Assembly: GCF_002303885.1 (NCBI RefSeq)
Contig: NZ_MRCM01000002.1
Location: forward strand, 1 to 64,000
Origin: Flavobacterium sp. ACN2
Lineage (GTDB): Bacteria > Bacteroidota > Bacteroidia > Flavobacteriales > Flavobacteriaceae
Length of the DNA: 64,000 bases
Reading direction: 5' to 3'
Part shown: in pieces, positions 25,983-34,198 of the stretch
Layout of the letters: every line of letters begins with the position of its first letter
Numbering within the stretch: position 1 is the first letter of the stretch
Translations under genes and position numbers: made by a program
Notes under the pieces: model-generated
What the model was told of the DNA's origin: nothing
The model's input: the letters and a program-made list of their open reading frames with translations, nothing else
The model's database searches: none

Positions 25983-26633
25983 TTAAGACTTAACAACCCA
26001 AAGGAGTACTTTTTTATTGGCTTTCAAAAGTTCATCGATCTCTCTCATGCTTTCGTTTGAAACTGCAGGACAGCCCCAGCCTTCTGGTGTTCCTTTTGGA
26101 TAAACTTCATCATCTGACACCGCTTCCCAAGAATGCAAAACAATAGCACGTTTTCGTGCATTAAAATTGCTTTTTTCTTTTCCTTGCAAAACATAATTTA
26201 CTTTTATTCCCCACTGACTTACACCACGATCTAAAACAACATATTTTCCAACCGAAGAACAATGCGAATCAAATTCGTTACTCATACTTGCGTTATTTTT
26301 AGAGGAAGTTCCTCCCCATCGATTATCTCCACAACCATGACTTACCATATACGATTTTGAGACTTCCTTCTTTTTAAAATCGTAAACAAAAAATCTTTTA
26401 TAACCAGAATGCAATCCGAGGTCTATCAAAATAAATTTATCCTGATTTAAATTATTGACTTTACAATAGTACGCTGCTTCTTTATAATAATTATTGTAAT
26501 TAACTACAATATGAGAATTTTCTAATGAAACCGCTTCACTTTTATGCTTATTTTCAGAAACAGTTATTCTTTTGCTTTCTTTATTACAAGAAAAAACAAA
26601 TACCAGACAAATTATAAAAGGCATTCTTTTCAT
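25983..26633 (-). CDS. YkuD_2-type L,D-transpeptidase-like lipoprotein
   Basis: A 216-residue protein with a lipoprotein signal peptide (FVFSC, Cys16). The C-terminal catalytic region belongs to the murein L,D-transpeptidase family. The pattern is H99-G100 in VSHGCGDN, SNEFDSHCSSVGKY, His167-Ser168 in IVLHSWEAV, and the nucleophile Cys188 in GWGCPAVS. These match the HS...GCPxxS signature of YkuD_2 proteins, so catalysis is likely: cross-linking peptidoglycan or attaching something to it. It would sit in the periplasm, anchored to a membrane. Monocistronic, with the structured element in its 3' UTR. Confidence 0.87.
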   Translation of the reverse strand: MKRMPFIICLVFVFSCNKESKRITVSENKHKSEAVSLENSHIVVNYNNYYKEAAYYCKVNNLNQDKFILIDLGLHSGYKRFFVYDFKKKEVSKSYMVSHGCGDNRWGGTSSKNNASMSNEFDSHCSSVGKYVVLDRGVSQWGIKVNYVLQGKEKSNFNARKRAIVLHSWEAVSDDEVYPKGTPEGWGCPAVSNESMREIDELLKANKKVLLWVVKS

Positions 26634-26683
26634 ATCAAATATTTACACAAAAGCACAAACGAAAATAGAATTAAAAAAGTATA

Positions 26684-26716
26684 TAAAAAAACCTGCTCAA
26701 ATAAATGAGCAGGTTC
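26684..26716 (-). terminator. Terminator of clpX
   Basis: On the minus strand AACCTGCTCA pairs with TGAGCAGGTT and is followed by a U7 run. A second hairpin (AACTTTTTCAAAG/CTTTGAAAAAGTT, about 26726-26757) lies between it and the clpX stop and may protect the 3' end. Confidence 0.82.
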
Positions 26717-26769
26717 TATAAGATGAACTTTTTCAAAGTTTAAATCTTTGAAAAAGTTATTTTTAAAGT

Positions 26770-28002
26770 TTACGAAGCAATCTCCATACGTTTCAATAAG
26801 TTTTTACTTAACGTATGTTCTGCATATTCTTTGTCGATTGTCAGACTAATATCATCAGAAGTTGGCAGTTCGTACATGGCATCTGTCAAGATAGCTTCAC
26901 ATAAAGAACGTAATCCACGCGCACCTAGTTTATACTCTAAAGCTTTATCTACAATAAAATCTAAAGCTTCATCGGTAATTGTAAACTCAACATCATCCAT
27001 TAAGAATAACTTCTGATATTGTTTGATCAACGCATTTTTAGGCTGTGTCAAAATTGCACGAAGCGTTGCTTTATCCAAAGGATCCATGTGCGTTAAAACT
27101 GGTAAACGTCCAATAATCTCAGGAATCAAACCAAAGTCTTTAATGTCTTTTGGGATAATGTATTGCAACAAATTGTCTTTATCTATATTGTCAGCATTTT
27201 TAGAAGTTGAGTACCCAACTGCCTGACGGTTTAAACGTTTTGAAATAATACGTTCTACCCCATCAAAAGCACCACCAGCAATAAATAAGATGTTTTGAGT
27301 ATTTACCTCAACAAATTTCTGGTCTGGATGTTTACGTCCTCCTTTTGGTGGTACGTTTACAACTGTTCCTTCTAATAATTTCAATAAAGCCTGCTGAACA
27401 CCTTCTCCAGAAACATCACGAGTAATTGATGGATTATCGCTCTTACGAGCAATTTTATCAATCTCATCAATAAATACGATTCCTCTTTCTGCTTTAGCCA
27501 CATCATAATCTGCAGCTTGAAGTAAACGTGTCAAAATACTTTCAACGTCTTCTCCAACATAACCCGCTTCTGTCAATACAGTTGCATCAACAATTGCTAA
27601 CGGAACATCTAACATTTTAGCAATAGTTTTTGCTACTAATGTTTTTCCAGTTCCTGTCTGACCGACCATGATGATGTTACTTTTTTCGATCTCTACTTCA
27701 TCGTCTAATTGCTGTTGCATTAAACGTTTGTAGTGATTGTAAACCGCAACTGACATCACTTTTTTCGTCTGGTCTTGACCAATAACATATTGATCTAGAA
27801 AAGCTCTAATTTCTTTTGGTTTCTTTAAAATTAAGTCCCCAACTAGTTTCGCGCTTCCGCTAGATTTTAATTCTTCTAAAACAATTCCGTGAGCCTGTTC
27901 AATACACTTATCACAAATATGTGCATTGATACCTGCAATTAATAAATTAGTTTCTGGCTTCTTTCTTCCACAAAACGAACATTCTAATACTACTTTTGCC
28001 AT
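26770..28002 (-). CDS. clpX: ATP-dependent Clp protease ATP-binding subunit ClpX
   Basis: A 410-residue AAA+ unfoldase that feeds proteins to ClpP. The N-terminal C4 zinc domain is intact (C8, C11, C30, C33). Walker A is GQTGTGKT (114-121) and Walker B is GIVFIDEID (D179, E180). Sensor 1 and the [11 protein letters not shown] box, and the sensor 2 GARGLR, are all present. The ClpP-contact loop, IGF in E. coli, reads VGY here (NRQAVGYST). It lies 164 nt downstream of clpP on the same strand; that gap contains palindromic repeats, so clpP and clpX may be partly uncoupled. Confidence 0.98.
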   Translation of the reverse strand: MAKVVLECSFCGRKKPETNLLIAGINAHICDKCIEQAHGIVLEELKSSGSAKLVGDLILKKPKEIRAFLDQYVIGQDQTKKVMSVAVYNHYKRLMQQQLDDEVEIEKSNIIMVGQTGTGKTLVAKTIAKMLDVPLAIVDATVLTEAGYVGEDVESILTRLLQAADYDVAKAERGIVFIDEIDKIARKSDNPSITRDVSGEGVQQALLKLLEGTVVNVPPKGGRKHPDQKFVEVNTQNILFIAGGAFDGVERIISKRLNRQAVGYSTSKNADNIDKDNLLQYIIPKDIKDFGLIPEIIGRLPVLTHMDPLDKATLRAILTQPKNALIKQYQKLFLMDDVEFTITDEALDFIVDKALEYKLGARGLRSLCEAILTDAMYELPTSDDISLTIDKEYAEHTLSKNLLKRMEIAS

Positions 28003-28014
28003 TCTATATTTAAG

Positions 28015-28165
28015 TTACTAAGCTGCAAAGATACTAAGTTTCTAAGCTTTTTGACCTAAAACTTAAAAACTTAGCTCTTTACAGCTTAATATTTTTGTTT
28101 AAAGTTTAAAGTTTCAGGTTTCAGATTTGCCGAAGCAACTTGAAACATGAGACCTGAAACTAATT
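28015..28165. repeat. Two palindromic repeats between clpP and clpX
   Basis: Element A (28015-28080): AAGTTACTAAGCTGCAAAG... and ...CTTTACAGCTTA pair around a loop, with CTAAG-type units as at 14719-14824. Element B (about 28096-28163): AGTTTCAGGTTTCA pairs with TGAAACATGAGACCTGAAACT. Both are made of 7-8 bp units. They split the otherwise tight clpP-clpX pair. Confidence 0.75.
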
Positions 28166-28166
28166 C

Positions 28167-28841
28167 TTAGCTTCTTCTTAATACTTCGTCAATCATTCCG
28201 TACTCTTTTGCTTCATCTGCTTTCATCCAGTAATCACGCTCACTGTCTTTATGCACTTTATCAAAAGTTTGTCCTGAATGTTGAGAGATGATGTTGTATA
28301 GTTCATCTTTTAATTTCAACATCTCACGTAAGTTGATTTCCATATCTGTTGCAACACCTTGCGCTCCTCCAGATGGTTGGTGAATCATTACTCTTGAGTG
28401 AGGTAATGCAGAACGTTTTCCTGCAGCTCCTGCACATAATAAAACTGCTCCCATAGAAGCTGCCATTCCTGTACAGATTGTTGCTACATCTGGTTTGATG
28501 TACTGCATAGTATCGTAAATTCCTAAACCTGCATAAACACTTCCTCCTGGCGAGTTTAAATAAATTTGAATATCTTTTGAAGCATCAGCACTTTCTAAAA
28601 ATAACAACTGAGCCTGAACAATATTAGCAATCTGATCGTCAATACCAGTTCCTAAAAAGATAATTCTGTCCATCATTAATCTTGAGAAAACGTCTAATTG
28701 AGAAATATTCAGCTGACGCTCTTCGATAATATATGGAGTCATGTTTGTTGGTGTCATCGCTGCTACGATTTTATCGTAATACATTGCGTTTACTCCTTGG
28801 TGCTTTGTAGCAAATTTTTTGAATTCTTTACCGTAGTTCAT
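28167..28841 (-). CDS. clpP: ATP-dependent Clp protease proteolytic subunit ClpP
   Basis: A 224-residue serine peptidase that forms the proteolytic barrel. The catalytic triad is visible with E. coli-like spacing: Ser129 in GMAASMGA, His154 in MIHQPSGG, and Asp203 in ERDYWM. The oxyanion strand is LNSPGGSV (95-102). The ~33 N-terminal residues before TPYIIEE are likely a removable propeptide. It lies between tig and clpX on one strand, the common tig-clpP-clpX order. Confidence 0.98.
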   Translation of the reverse strand: MNYGKEFKKFATKHQGVNAMYYDKIVAAMTPTNMTPYIIEERQLNISQLDVFSRLMMDRIIFLGTGIDDQIANIVQAQLLFLESADASKDIQIYLNSPGGSVYAGLGIYDTMQYIKPDVATICTGMAASMGAVLLCAGAAGKRSALPHSRVMIHQPSGGAQGVATDMEINLREMLKLKDELYNIISQHSGQTFDKVHKDSERDYWMKADEAKEYGMIDEVLRRS

Positions 28842-29007
28842 ATTTTTAGTTTAAAGTTGAAAAGTCTAAAATCAGCATGTGACTTAAACGAATTAAACAA
28901 AGTTCATACCTTTTTATAAGAGATGCCAATTTGTCTTCTTTTTATAATAGAAGTTTCGTTATTGAAATTTAAGAAATAATTATTTCAAAACAACGATCTT
29001 TTTAAAA

Positions 29008-29043
29008 CAAAAAAAGAGCGTCAAAAATATCTTTTGACGCTCA
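29008..29043 (-). terminator. Terminator of tig
   Basis: GAGCGTCAAAA pairs with TTTTGACGCTC around a 5-nt loop and is followed on the minus strand by a U-rich tail. It lies about 80 nt past the tig stop and 166 nt before clpP, so clpP needs its own promoter in this gap. Confidence 0.85.
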
Positions 29044-29124
29044 AATATAACTTTTTTTATCTTTCAGTTTCTGTAATAAAATCTTAAAATTTGACTTTAC
29101 AACTTTTGACTTTCAGACTTAAAT

Positions 29125-30447
29125 TTATTCTCCGTAAGAAGCAGCAATAAATTCTTCGTAAGTAACCTCTTTAGTAGTTGGGTTAGCTTTTTCTTTGAAA
29201 ATATCTAACATTTTAGCTGCTACAACTTGCTCAGAAAGTCTTTTTACTTCGTCTTGGTTAGATAAAACTCTAGCCACGATTCCTTGAACTTCTTCTTCAG
29301 TTGGGTTTGTTTGACCAAATTGAGCCATTTGCTGTCTGATTGCGCCTGATGTAAACTCTTTCAAGTCATCAAATGTAATTTGGATATTGCTTTGAGCTAA
29401 TGCTTTTCCTTCGATTAATTGGAAACGTAAACCTTTTTCAGATCTTGCGTATTCAACTTCAGCTTCTTCTGCAGAAAGATTTTTCTCTCCTACAGTTTGC
29501 AACCATTTTTTAAGGAATTCAGCTGGTAAATCAAATTTTGTATTTTCGATCAAGAAATCCTGAACGTCTAATAATAATTTTTGGTCAGCTTGTTGAGCGA
29601 ATTGCGCTTCAGCATCTTCTTTAATTTTAGCTTTTAAATCTTCTAAAGAAGCCACATTTCCTTCACCAAAAAGTTTATCAAATAATTCTTGGTTTAATTC
29701 AGCTGGCTCAGAACCGTTGATTGCCTCAATAGTAAAGTTTACTTCAACATCTAAACCGTGAACACCTTCGTGACCTACTTTTAAGTAATCCATTAATTGG
29801 TGATCATCTTCAAATAAACCTTTTGTACTTACTGTAACAACATCTCCAACTTTTTTACCTGTGAATTGTTTTTGAGCTTTTTTGCTAAATGCATCAACAG
29901 AAATTGTAGTCGTATTATCGATTCCGTTTGCTTCGTTTGAGAAAGTTCCAGTTAAATCAGATTTAGCATCAGAAACTTCTTGAGGAACTGCTTTTCCAAA
30001 TTGTTTTTGGATACGCTCCACTTGTCCGTCGATTAATTTATCGTCTGCAGTAACGATATATTTTACGATATTATTTTTAGCTTCAAGATCAATTTCGAAG
30101 TTTGGCACTAAACCAATTTCGTATTCGAAAGTTAACTCTTCAGCATCCCAGTTAAAGTTTTCGTCTACTTTAGCAAGAGGAGTTCCTAAAAGATTTAATC
30201 TTTCAGATTGAATATAACGCTCTAAAGCCAAATCAACTACTTTTTTGATCTCTTCTTGCTTAATAGCTTTTCCGTATTGTTTTTCAACAAGATCTTTAGG
30301 TACAGCCCCTTTTCTAAATCCTTTAACTTGTGCTAAAGGCATTTTTTCGTTAATTCTTTTTGCTACTTGACCTTTATAATCCATATGAACAACGTTCATA
30401 ACGATTGTCTCGTTTACAGCGTCTATTGCTACTCTTTTAATATCCAT
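29125..30447 (-). CDS. tig: Trigger factor
   Basis: A 440-residue ribosome-bound chaperone. The N-terminal domain has the ribosome-docking signature near KGFRKGAVPKDLVEKQYG (about 42-59; GFRxG). The middle FKBP-like PPIase domain (about 150-245) is divergent but the right length. The C-terminal helical arms follow (about 250-430), ending NPTTKEVTYEEFIAASYGE. The sequence is rich in Glu, Lys and Gln, as expected. It is transcribed from a promoter embedded in the hairpin at 30474-30508 and ends at the 29008-29043 terminator. Confidence 0.95.
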   Translation of the reverse strand: MDIKRVAIDAVNETIVMNVVHMDYKGQVAKRINEKMPLAQVKGFRKGAVPKDLVEKQYGKAIKQEEIKKVVDLALERYIQSERLNLLGTPLAKVDENFNWDAEELTFEYEIGLVPNFEIDLEAKNNIVKYIVTADDKLIDGQVERIQKQFGKAVPQEVSDAKSDLTGTFSNEANGIDNTTTISVDAFSKKAQKQFTGKKVGDVVTVSTKGLFEDDHQLMDYLKVGHEGVHGLDVEVNFTIEAINGSEPAELNQELFDKLFGEGNVASLEDLKAKIKEDAEAQFAQQADQKLLLDVQDFLIENTKFDLPAEFLKKWLQTVGEKNLSAEEAEVEYARSEKGLRFQLIEGKALAQSNIQITFDDLKEFTSGAIRQQMAQFGQTNPTEEEVQGIVARVLSNQDEVKRLSEQVVAAKMLDIFKEKANPTTKEVTYEEFIAASYGE

Positions 30448-30473
30448 CTTCTTCTTTAATTTACATAATAAAA

Positions 30474-30512
30474 TTGGGTTGCAAAATTATAAAATTTTTG
30501 CAACCCAACCAA
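30474..30512 (-). promoter_or_regulatory. tig promoter embedded in a perfect 13-bp hairpin
   Basis: TTGGGTTGCAAAA (30474-30486) and TTTTGCAACCCAA (30496-30508) form a perfect stem with a 9-nt loop. On the minus strand a TAATTTTG -7 element (30482-30489) lies inside it and a TTG (30510-30512) lies 20 bp upstream. The same hairpin, followed by U-rich sequence, could end the upstream membrane-protein transcript. Confidence 0.6.
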
Positions 30513-30559
30513 GTTTTTAATCTATTGTATTTGAAGCAGTTTTAATCTGCTCAATTGTT

Positions 30560-30904
30560 TTATTTATCGTCTCCCAATATTTTATAAGTAAGAGATTGAA
30601 GGATAGACAAAATAATGCTGAATATTAATGCTGTCCAGAATGTATCGACTACAAAACCGCCAACAATTTTTGTACAAAGCAAAATAATCAAAGCATTTAT
30701 AACTAATAAAAATAAACCAAGTGTAACAAACGTTACCGGCAGAGTTAGCAATACCAAAATTGGTTTAATGAATATATTTAGCAATCCTAAAACTACTGCA
30801 ACAATTACGGCCGTACCAAAACTAGCAACATGGACTCCAGTTAAAATGTTAGACAATAATAAAACTAAGGCAGCTGTAACAAGAAGTCTAAGTAATAATT
30901 TCAT
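30560..30904 (-). CDS. Phage_holin_4_2-family (DUF360-type) membrane protein
   Basis: A 114-residue, very hydrophobic protein with four predicted transmembrane helices (about 4-22, 28-48, 54-76, 86-108). It carries the family pattern VVLGLLNIFIKPILVLLTLPVTFVTLGLFLLVINALIILL (about 38-77). The family name is historical: these are chromosomal membrane proteins of unknown function and there is no phage gene nearby. It lies 54 nt downstream of the esterase gene on the same strand and is probably co-transcribed with it. Confidence 0.88.
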   Translation of the reverse strand: MKLLLRLLVTAALVLLLSNILTGVHVASFGTAVIVAVVLGLLNIFIKPILVLLTLPVTFVTLGLFLLVINALIILLCTKIVGGFVVDTFWTALIFSIILSILQSLTYKILGDDK

Positions 30905-30958
30905 AGTTATTCAGGTTTAAAATTTATTTAAAAGTACTAATTTTTCATCAAAAAATAA

Positions 30959-31723
30959 CTACTCTTTCAAAAACTCCGTTGTCAATTCAAAAAACATTTT
31001 CGGATTTTCAGCATGAAGCCAATGTCCAGCATTTGGGATGGTTTCTAGTTTTAAATTTGGAAAATGCTTACGGATTCCGTCCAAATCTTCATCTTGAATG
31101 TATCCAGAGTTTCCTCCACGAATAAATAATGTCGGGTTATTAAAAACTAAATCGTCTGCCAAAGGTTTTCCAATGGCATCCAGATTATTATTAAACGCTT
31201 CAAGATTAAATCTAAATGCCAATTGCCCAGGTTCCTTCCAATATAAATTTTTCAGCAAAAACTGACGTGTTCCAAAATCCGGAACATATTGAGACACTAT
31301 TTCCTCAACATCATTTCGGCTTGGCTTTACCGAAAAATCAACTGCATTTAATCCTGCCAAAATCTCCTGATGGTGCTGTTTGTAGAACCTCGGGCCAATA
31401 TCTGCCACAATCAATTTATCTACAATCTCTGGGTGTGTTGTTGCGAAAAGCATTGCCACTTTTCCTCCCATAGAATGTCCAAGAATATCAATTCGTGTTA
31501 GATTATTTGCCTGACAGTATTCGTATACATCTTGAACCATTGCTTCGTAACTCCATTCGCTTGAATGAAAACTGCGCCCGTGGTTTCTTAAATCTAAAAT
31601 ATGAACCTGAAATCCAGCTTCTACATATTGTCCAGCAAGAGTTTTCCAGTTATCAGACATTCCTAGAAATCCGTGCATGATAACAAATGGTTTTCCTTCG
31701 CCTTCTATTTTTGAGTATAACAT
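30959..31723 (-). CDS. Alpha/beta hydrolase, YbfF-like esterase
   Basis: A 254-residue cytoplasmic serine hydrolase without a signal peptide. The oxyanion-hole motif is MHGFLG (16-21), followed by DLRNHGRS (44-51). The nucleophile elbow is GHSMGG with Ser84, and the catalytic His is His234 in NAGHWLHAENP. The DLRNHGRS and SMGGK pattern is typical of the YbfF acyl-CoA/thioester esterase group. The substrate is unknown. It is paired with the small membrane protein downstream. Confidence 0.9.
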   Translation of the reverse strand: MLYSKIEGEGKPFVIMHGFLGMSDNWKTLAGQYVEAGFQVHILDLRNHGRSFHSSEWSYEAMVQDVYEYCQANNLTRIDILGHSMGGKVAMLFATTHPEIVDKLIVADIGPRFYKQHHQEILAGLNAVDFSVKPSRNDVEEIVSQYVPDFGTRQFLLKNLYWKEPGQLAFRFNLEAFNNNLDAIGKPLADDLVFNNPTLFIRGGNSGYIQDEDLDGIRKHFPNLKLETIPNAGHWLHAENPKMFFELTTEFLKE

Positions 31724-31937
31724 TTGTATTAGTATTAATATCTTTTTACAAAGGTAGAAAAGTTATTAGCAAAAAAATATTCAAAAACACAGCTACAACC
31801 AATTGTAAGATATTTAATATGAAAATAATTTTGAAATTTACGGTTTTCCGTAAGGTTATACATTTTAAAAACACTACTTTCGCACCAAAATCAAGCATCA
31901 AAGTCTTGATTTAACAATCTAATTTAAACACCAAATC

Positions 31938-33290
31938 ATGATTAAAAAATTCATTTTGTTATCATTGGTTGCTTCTCAACTTATGGTTTCTTGCTCTAGT
32001 GAAGACAGCCCAACAACCGATCCAACTAAAGATCTAACTCTAGAAGAGCAAATTGCTAATTTAGTAAAACAACCTTACTCAAAACTTACTCCAACTGAGC
32101 AAAAAGCTAAATTAGAAGTTGAAGCTAATGAAATGCTTGTTCAATTAGACAAATCAAAAAGCTCTAGTGCTATTGAAGCAGTAGAAAACTTAAACCGTTT
32201 ACTAGATATTAGCACTGTTGATATTTTTAACGGAAAAAATGACAATGAAGTTGAAGATATTTTAAATGTATCAGGTGTTTACGGTGTTTACACTTGGGAT
32301 AATGCTGGAAAAAAATGGATTAAAACTGCTTCAACAACAGAATTAAAATTTGTTTTCCCTGCTAAAGAATCTCTAACTACAAACAATGCCGTTTTTTCTT
32401 CCAAAAGCACTTCTTCTGACATAAAAGTAAAATACAATGATACTTATAGCTGGACAGAAAACGGATATGCAGAAGTAAACGATTGGTTCTTCCTTCCTAA
32501 TACTTCGGATGCAACTTTAACGATCGACAGTAAAGAAGCTGCTGTATTTACTCAAACAGCTAAATATGCTAACGGAAAAGAAGTGCCAACTGAATTCTCA
32601 TACAAAATGAGCTTAAACGATGGTTATGTTTGGGAAATGAGCGGTACAAAAGCTGCTGCTAATACTTCAAAAGCTACACTTACTTACAATGGGAAAAATT
32701 TAATTTCATTTAGCACTGGAAGCTCTGCTGAAATTGACAAATTAATTGATAATGATGAGTTAATTCAATACAGAGGAAAAGCTAATGGTTTATTTACGTT
32801 GATGGATAATTTTGTAATTATTGCAGATATGGATTTAGTTACTGAAGCTGCTGATAAAGCTGCTTTAGACAATATTGCACGTCCAAAAGAGCCAAAATAT
32901 GATGACCCTAAAAGTGATTACAAAGCTTATTATACTGCTTTGAATGCTTATGAGAAAAAAATCTCTGAAGGAAATGCAGCGAATGCTAACAAAAACATGA
33001 AACTGATTTTAGTTTCTAAAAAAGACGGAACTAAAATTGCTGATATTGTTCAACATTCAGAGAAAGATGGTGAATACACTTTTAACTTGCCAATTTGGGA
33101 TGCAGAGTTTAAGTATTGGGATAATTGGAATAGCACTGGAGAGTCTTTTACACGACCATATCTTTACGAAGCATATTATTTAAAATTCAATGACAATACT
33201 GAAGTTGAAATGAGTGCTTACTTCTCTACTGGATTTGAAAAATTACAAACTAAATTTGATGATTTTATTGCTGCTTTTAACAAACAATAA
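31938..33290 (+). CDS. Lipoprotein of unknown family
   Basis: A 450-residue lipoprotein. The signal peptide ends at LMVSC (Cys19), followed by SSEDSPTTDPTKD, an acidic stretch typical of surface-exposed Bacteroidota lipoproteins. The mature part starts with a helical EEQIANLVKQPYSKLTPTEQKAKLE segment, then mixed beta structure rich in Trp and Tyr (YTWDNAGKKW, WSWTEN-like segments, WFFLPN), a Lys/Ala helix (about 320-360) and a C-terminal WDAEFKYWDNW region. I do not recognise the domain. The gene is alone, with a terminator just after it. A small palindrome, TTACGG-TTTT-CCGTAA (31838-31853), lies about 85 nt upstream. Confidence 0.75.
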   Translation: MIKKFILLSLVASQLMVSCSSEDSPTTDPTKDLTLEEQIANLVKQPYSKLTPTEQKAKLEVEANEMLVQLDKSKSSSAIEAVENLNRLLDISTVDIFNGKNDNEVEDILNVSGVYGVYTWDNAGKKWIKTASTTELKFVFPAKESLTTNNAVFSSKSTSSDIKVKYNDTYSWTENGYAEVNDWFFLPNTSDATLTIDSKEAAVFTQTAKYANGKEVPTEFSYKMSLNDGYVWEMSGTKAAANTSKATLTYNGKNLISFSTGSSAEIDKLIDNDELIQYRGKANGLFTLMDNFVIIADMDLVTEAADKAALDNIARPKEPKYDDPKSDYKAYYTALNAYEKKISEGNAANANKNMKLILVSKKDGTKIADIVQHSEKDGEYTFNLPIWDAEFKYWDNWNSTGESFTRPYLYEAYYLKFNDNTEVEMSAYFSTGFEKLQTKFDDFIAAFNKQ

Positions 33291-33310
33291 TAAACTTTAA
33301 ATACAACTAT

Positions 33311-33348
33311 AAAGCCGATTTGATCACTCAAATCGGCTTTTCTTTTTT
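33311..33348 (+). terminator. Terminator overlapping the end of the DUF4249 gene
   Basis: AAAGCCGATTTG pairs with CAAATCGGCTTT and is followed by TCTTTTTT, ending the lipoprotein transcript. The right half of the stem and its T tail also encode the last residues and stop codon of the convergent DUF4249 gene (stop at 33328-33330). Confidence 0.88.
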
Positions 33349-34194
33349 AGGTGGAGTCCTGACAGTTATAGTACTTTGTCCGTATCCTGACCAAATTCCT
33401 ATTCCTCCCTTAACATTTGATTTTAAACTTATATTGGCTGGATAAATTGGATTCTGACTGTTTACAATTTCATTTTGCCAACTATTCCAAAAATCTAGAG
33501 ATTCTTTCCTCTGAGTTCTTAATTTCACATGAATCAGATCTCCATCGGCAAAATATGGTGTAAATTTAGTTTTAGGAAACAATATTACACCTCGATTTAT
33601 CTGTAAAGAAACAGATGAAGTTTCAAAATTTTTATCATCTAAGTTTCCATAAAATGAAGGGACAAAAATAGGCTCTTCCCCTTCTATTTTAGTTGCAATC
33701 TGATAATAATTTTTCTGATCAGAAGGATCTTCAAATTTTACAAAAACATATCCCGTGGTATCAGACGGATTTCTTTTTATATATTCTGCACTCTTTAAAC
33801 CAACGCTTTTAGGTATAGTTGTTACCGCACTTATCACACGATTTAAATATTCAATTTTTAACGAATACTCTTTACCCGCTTCTCCTTTTAATATTGAACC
33901 GAAATAAACAAACGGTGGCACTCTATTTTTATCATTTTTAACCCTCAAAACTTCAGATGTTACACCGTCAGAAATAGTAATTTTTGCAGATCTGATAACA
34001 TGATTTAAAACATTTGTTGAGTCAATAACATCTGTAACAGGAATACTGCTTGACAATAACACATTGGCAAAATCGCCTTCTTCCATCCAACCTTCCACCA
34101 CTATTTTAGATTCTAGGCTTTTTTCTGTTTTAAAATCATCATTAGAACAGCCTAATAAAATTAAACCTAAAAGAAAGAATAAATACTTTTTCAT
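33328..34194 (-). CDS. DUF4249 lipoprotein, partner of a TonB-dependent receptor
   Basis: A 288-residue lipoprotein (LLGCSNDD, Cys16) of the DUF4249 family. It has the pattern ESKIVVEGWMEEGDFANVLLSSSIPV, then AKITISDG, then KGEAGKEYSLKIEYLNRVISAVTTIPKSVGLKSAEY. Such proteins nearly always follow a TonB-dependent receptor in Bacteroidota, and the role may be substrate capture beside the barrel (inference). Here the gap to the receptor stop is only 4 nt. The last residues (KKEKPI-stop) are encoded inside the terminator hairpin of the convergent neighbour. Confidence 0.85.
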   Translation of the reverse strand: MKKYLFFLLGLILLGCSNDDFKTEKSLESKIVVEGWMEEGDFANVLLSSSIPVTDVIDSTNVLNHVIRSAKITISDGVTSEVLRVKNDKNRVPPFVYFGSILKGEAGKEYSLKIEYLNRVISAVTTIPKSVGLKSAEYIKRNPSDTTGYVFVKFEDPSDQKNYYQIATKIEGEEPIFVPSFYGNLDDKNFETSSVSLQINRGVILFPKTKFTPYFADGDLIHVKLRTQRKESLDFWNSWQNEIVNSQNPIYPANISLKSNVKGGIGIWSGYGQSTITVRTPPKKEKPI

Positions 34195-34198
34195 ATGC

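Noticed and set aside
30560..30904. Prophage sign from the holin-like family name
   Set aside because: The family is a chromosomal membrane protein group. No lysis, capsid, tail or integrase gene is near.
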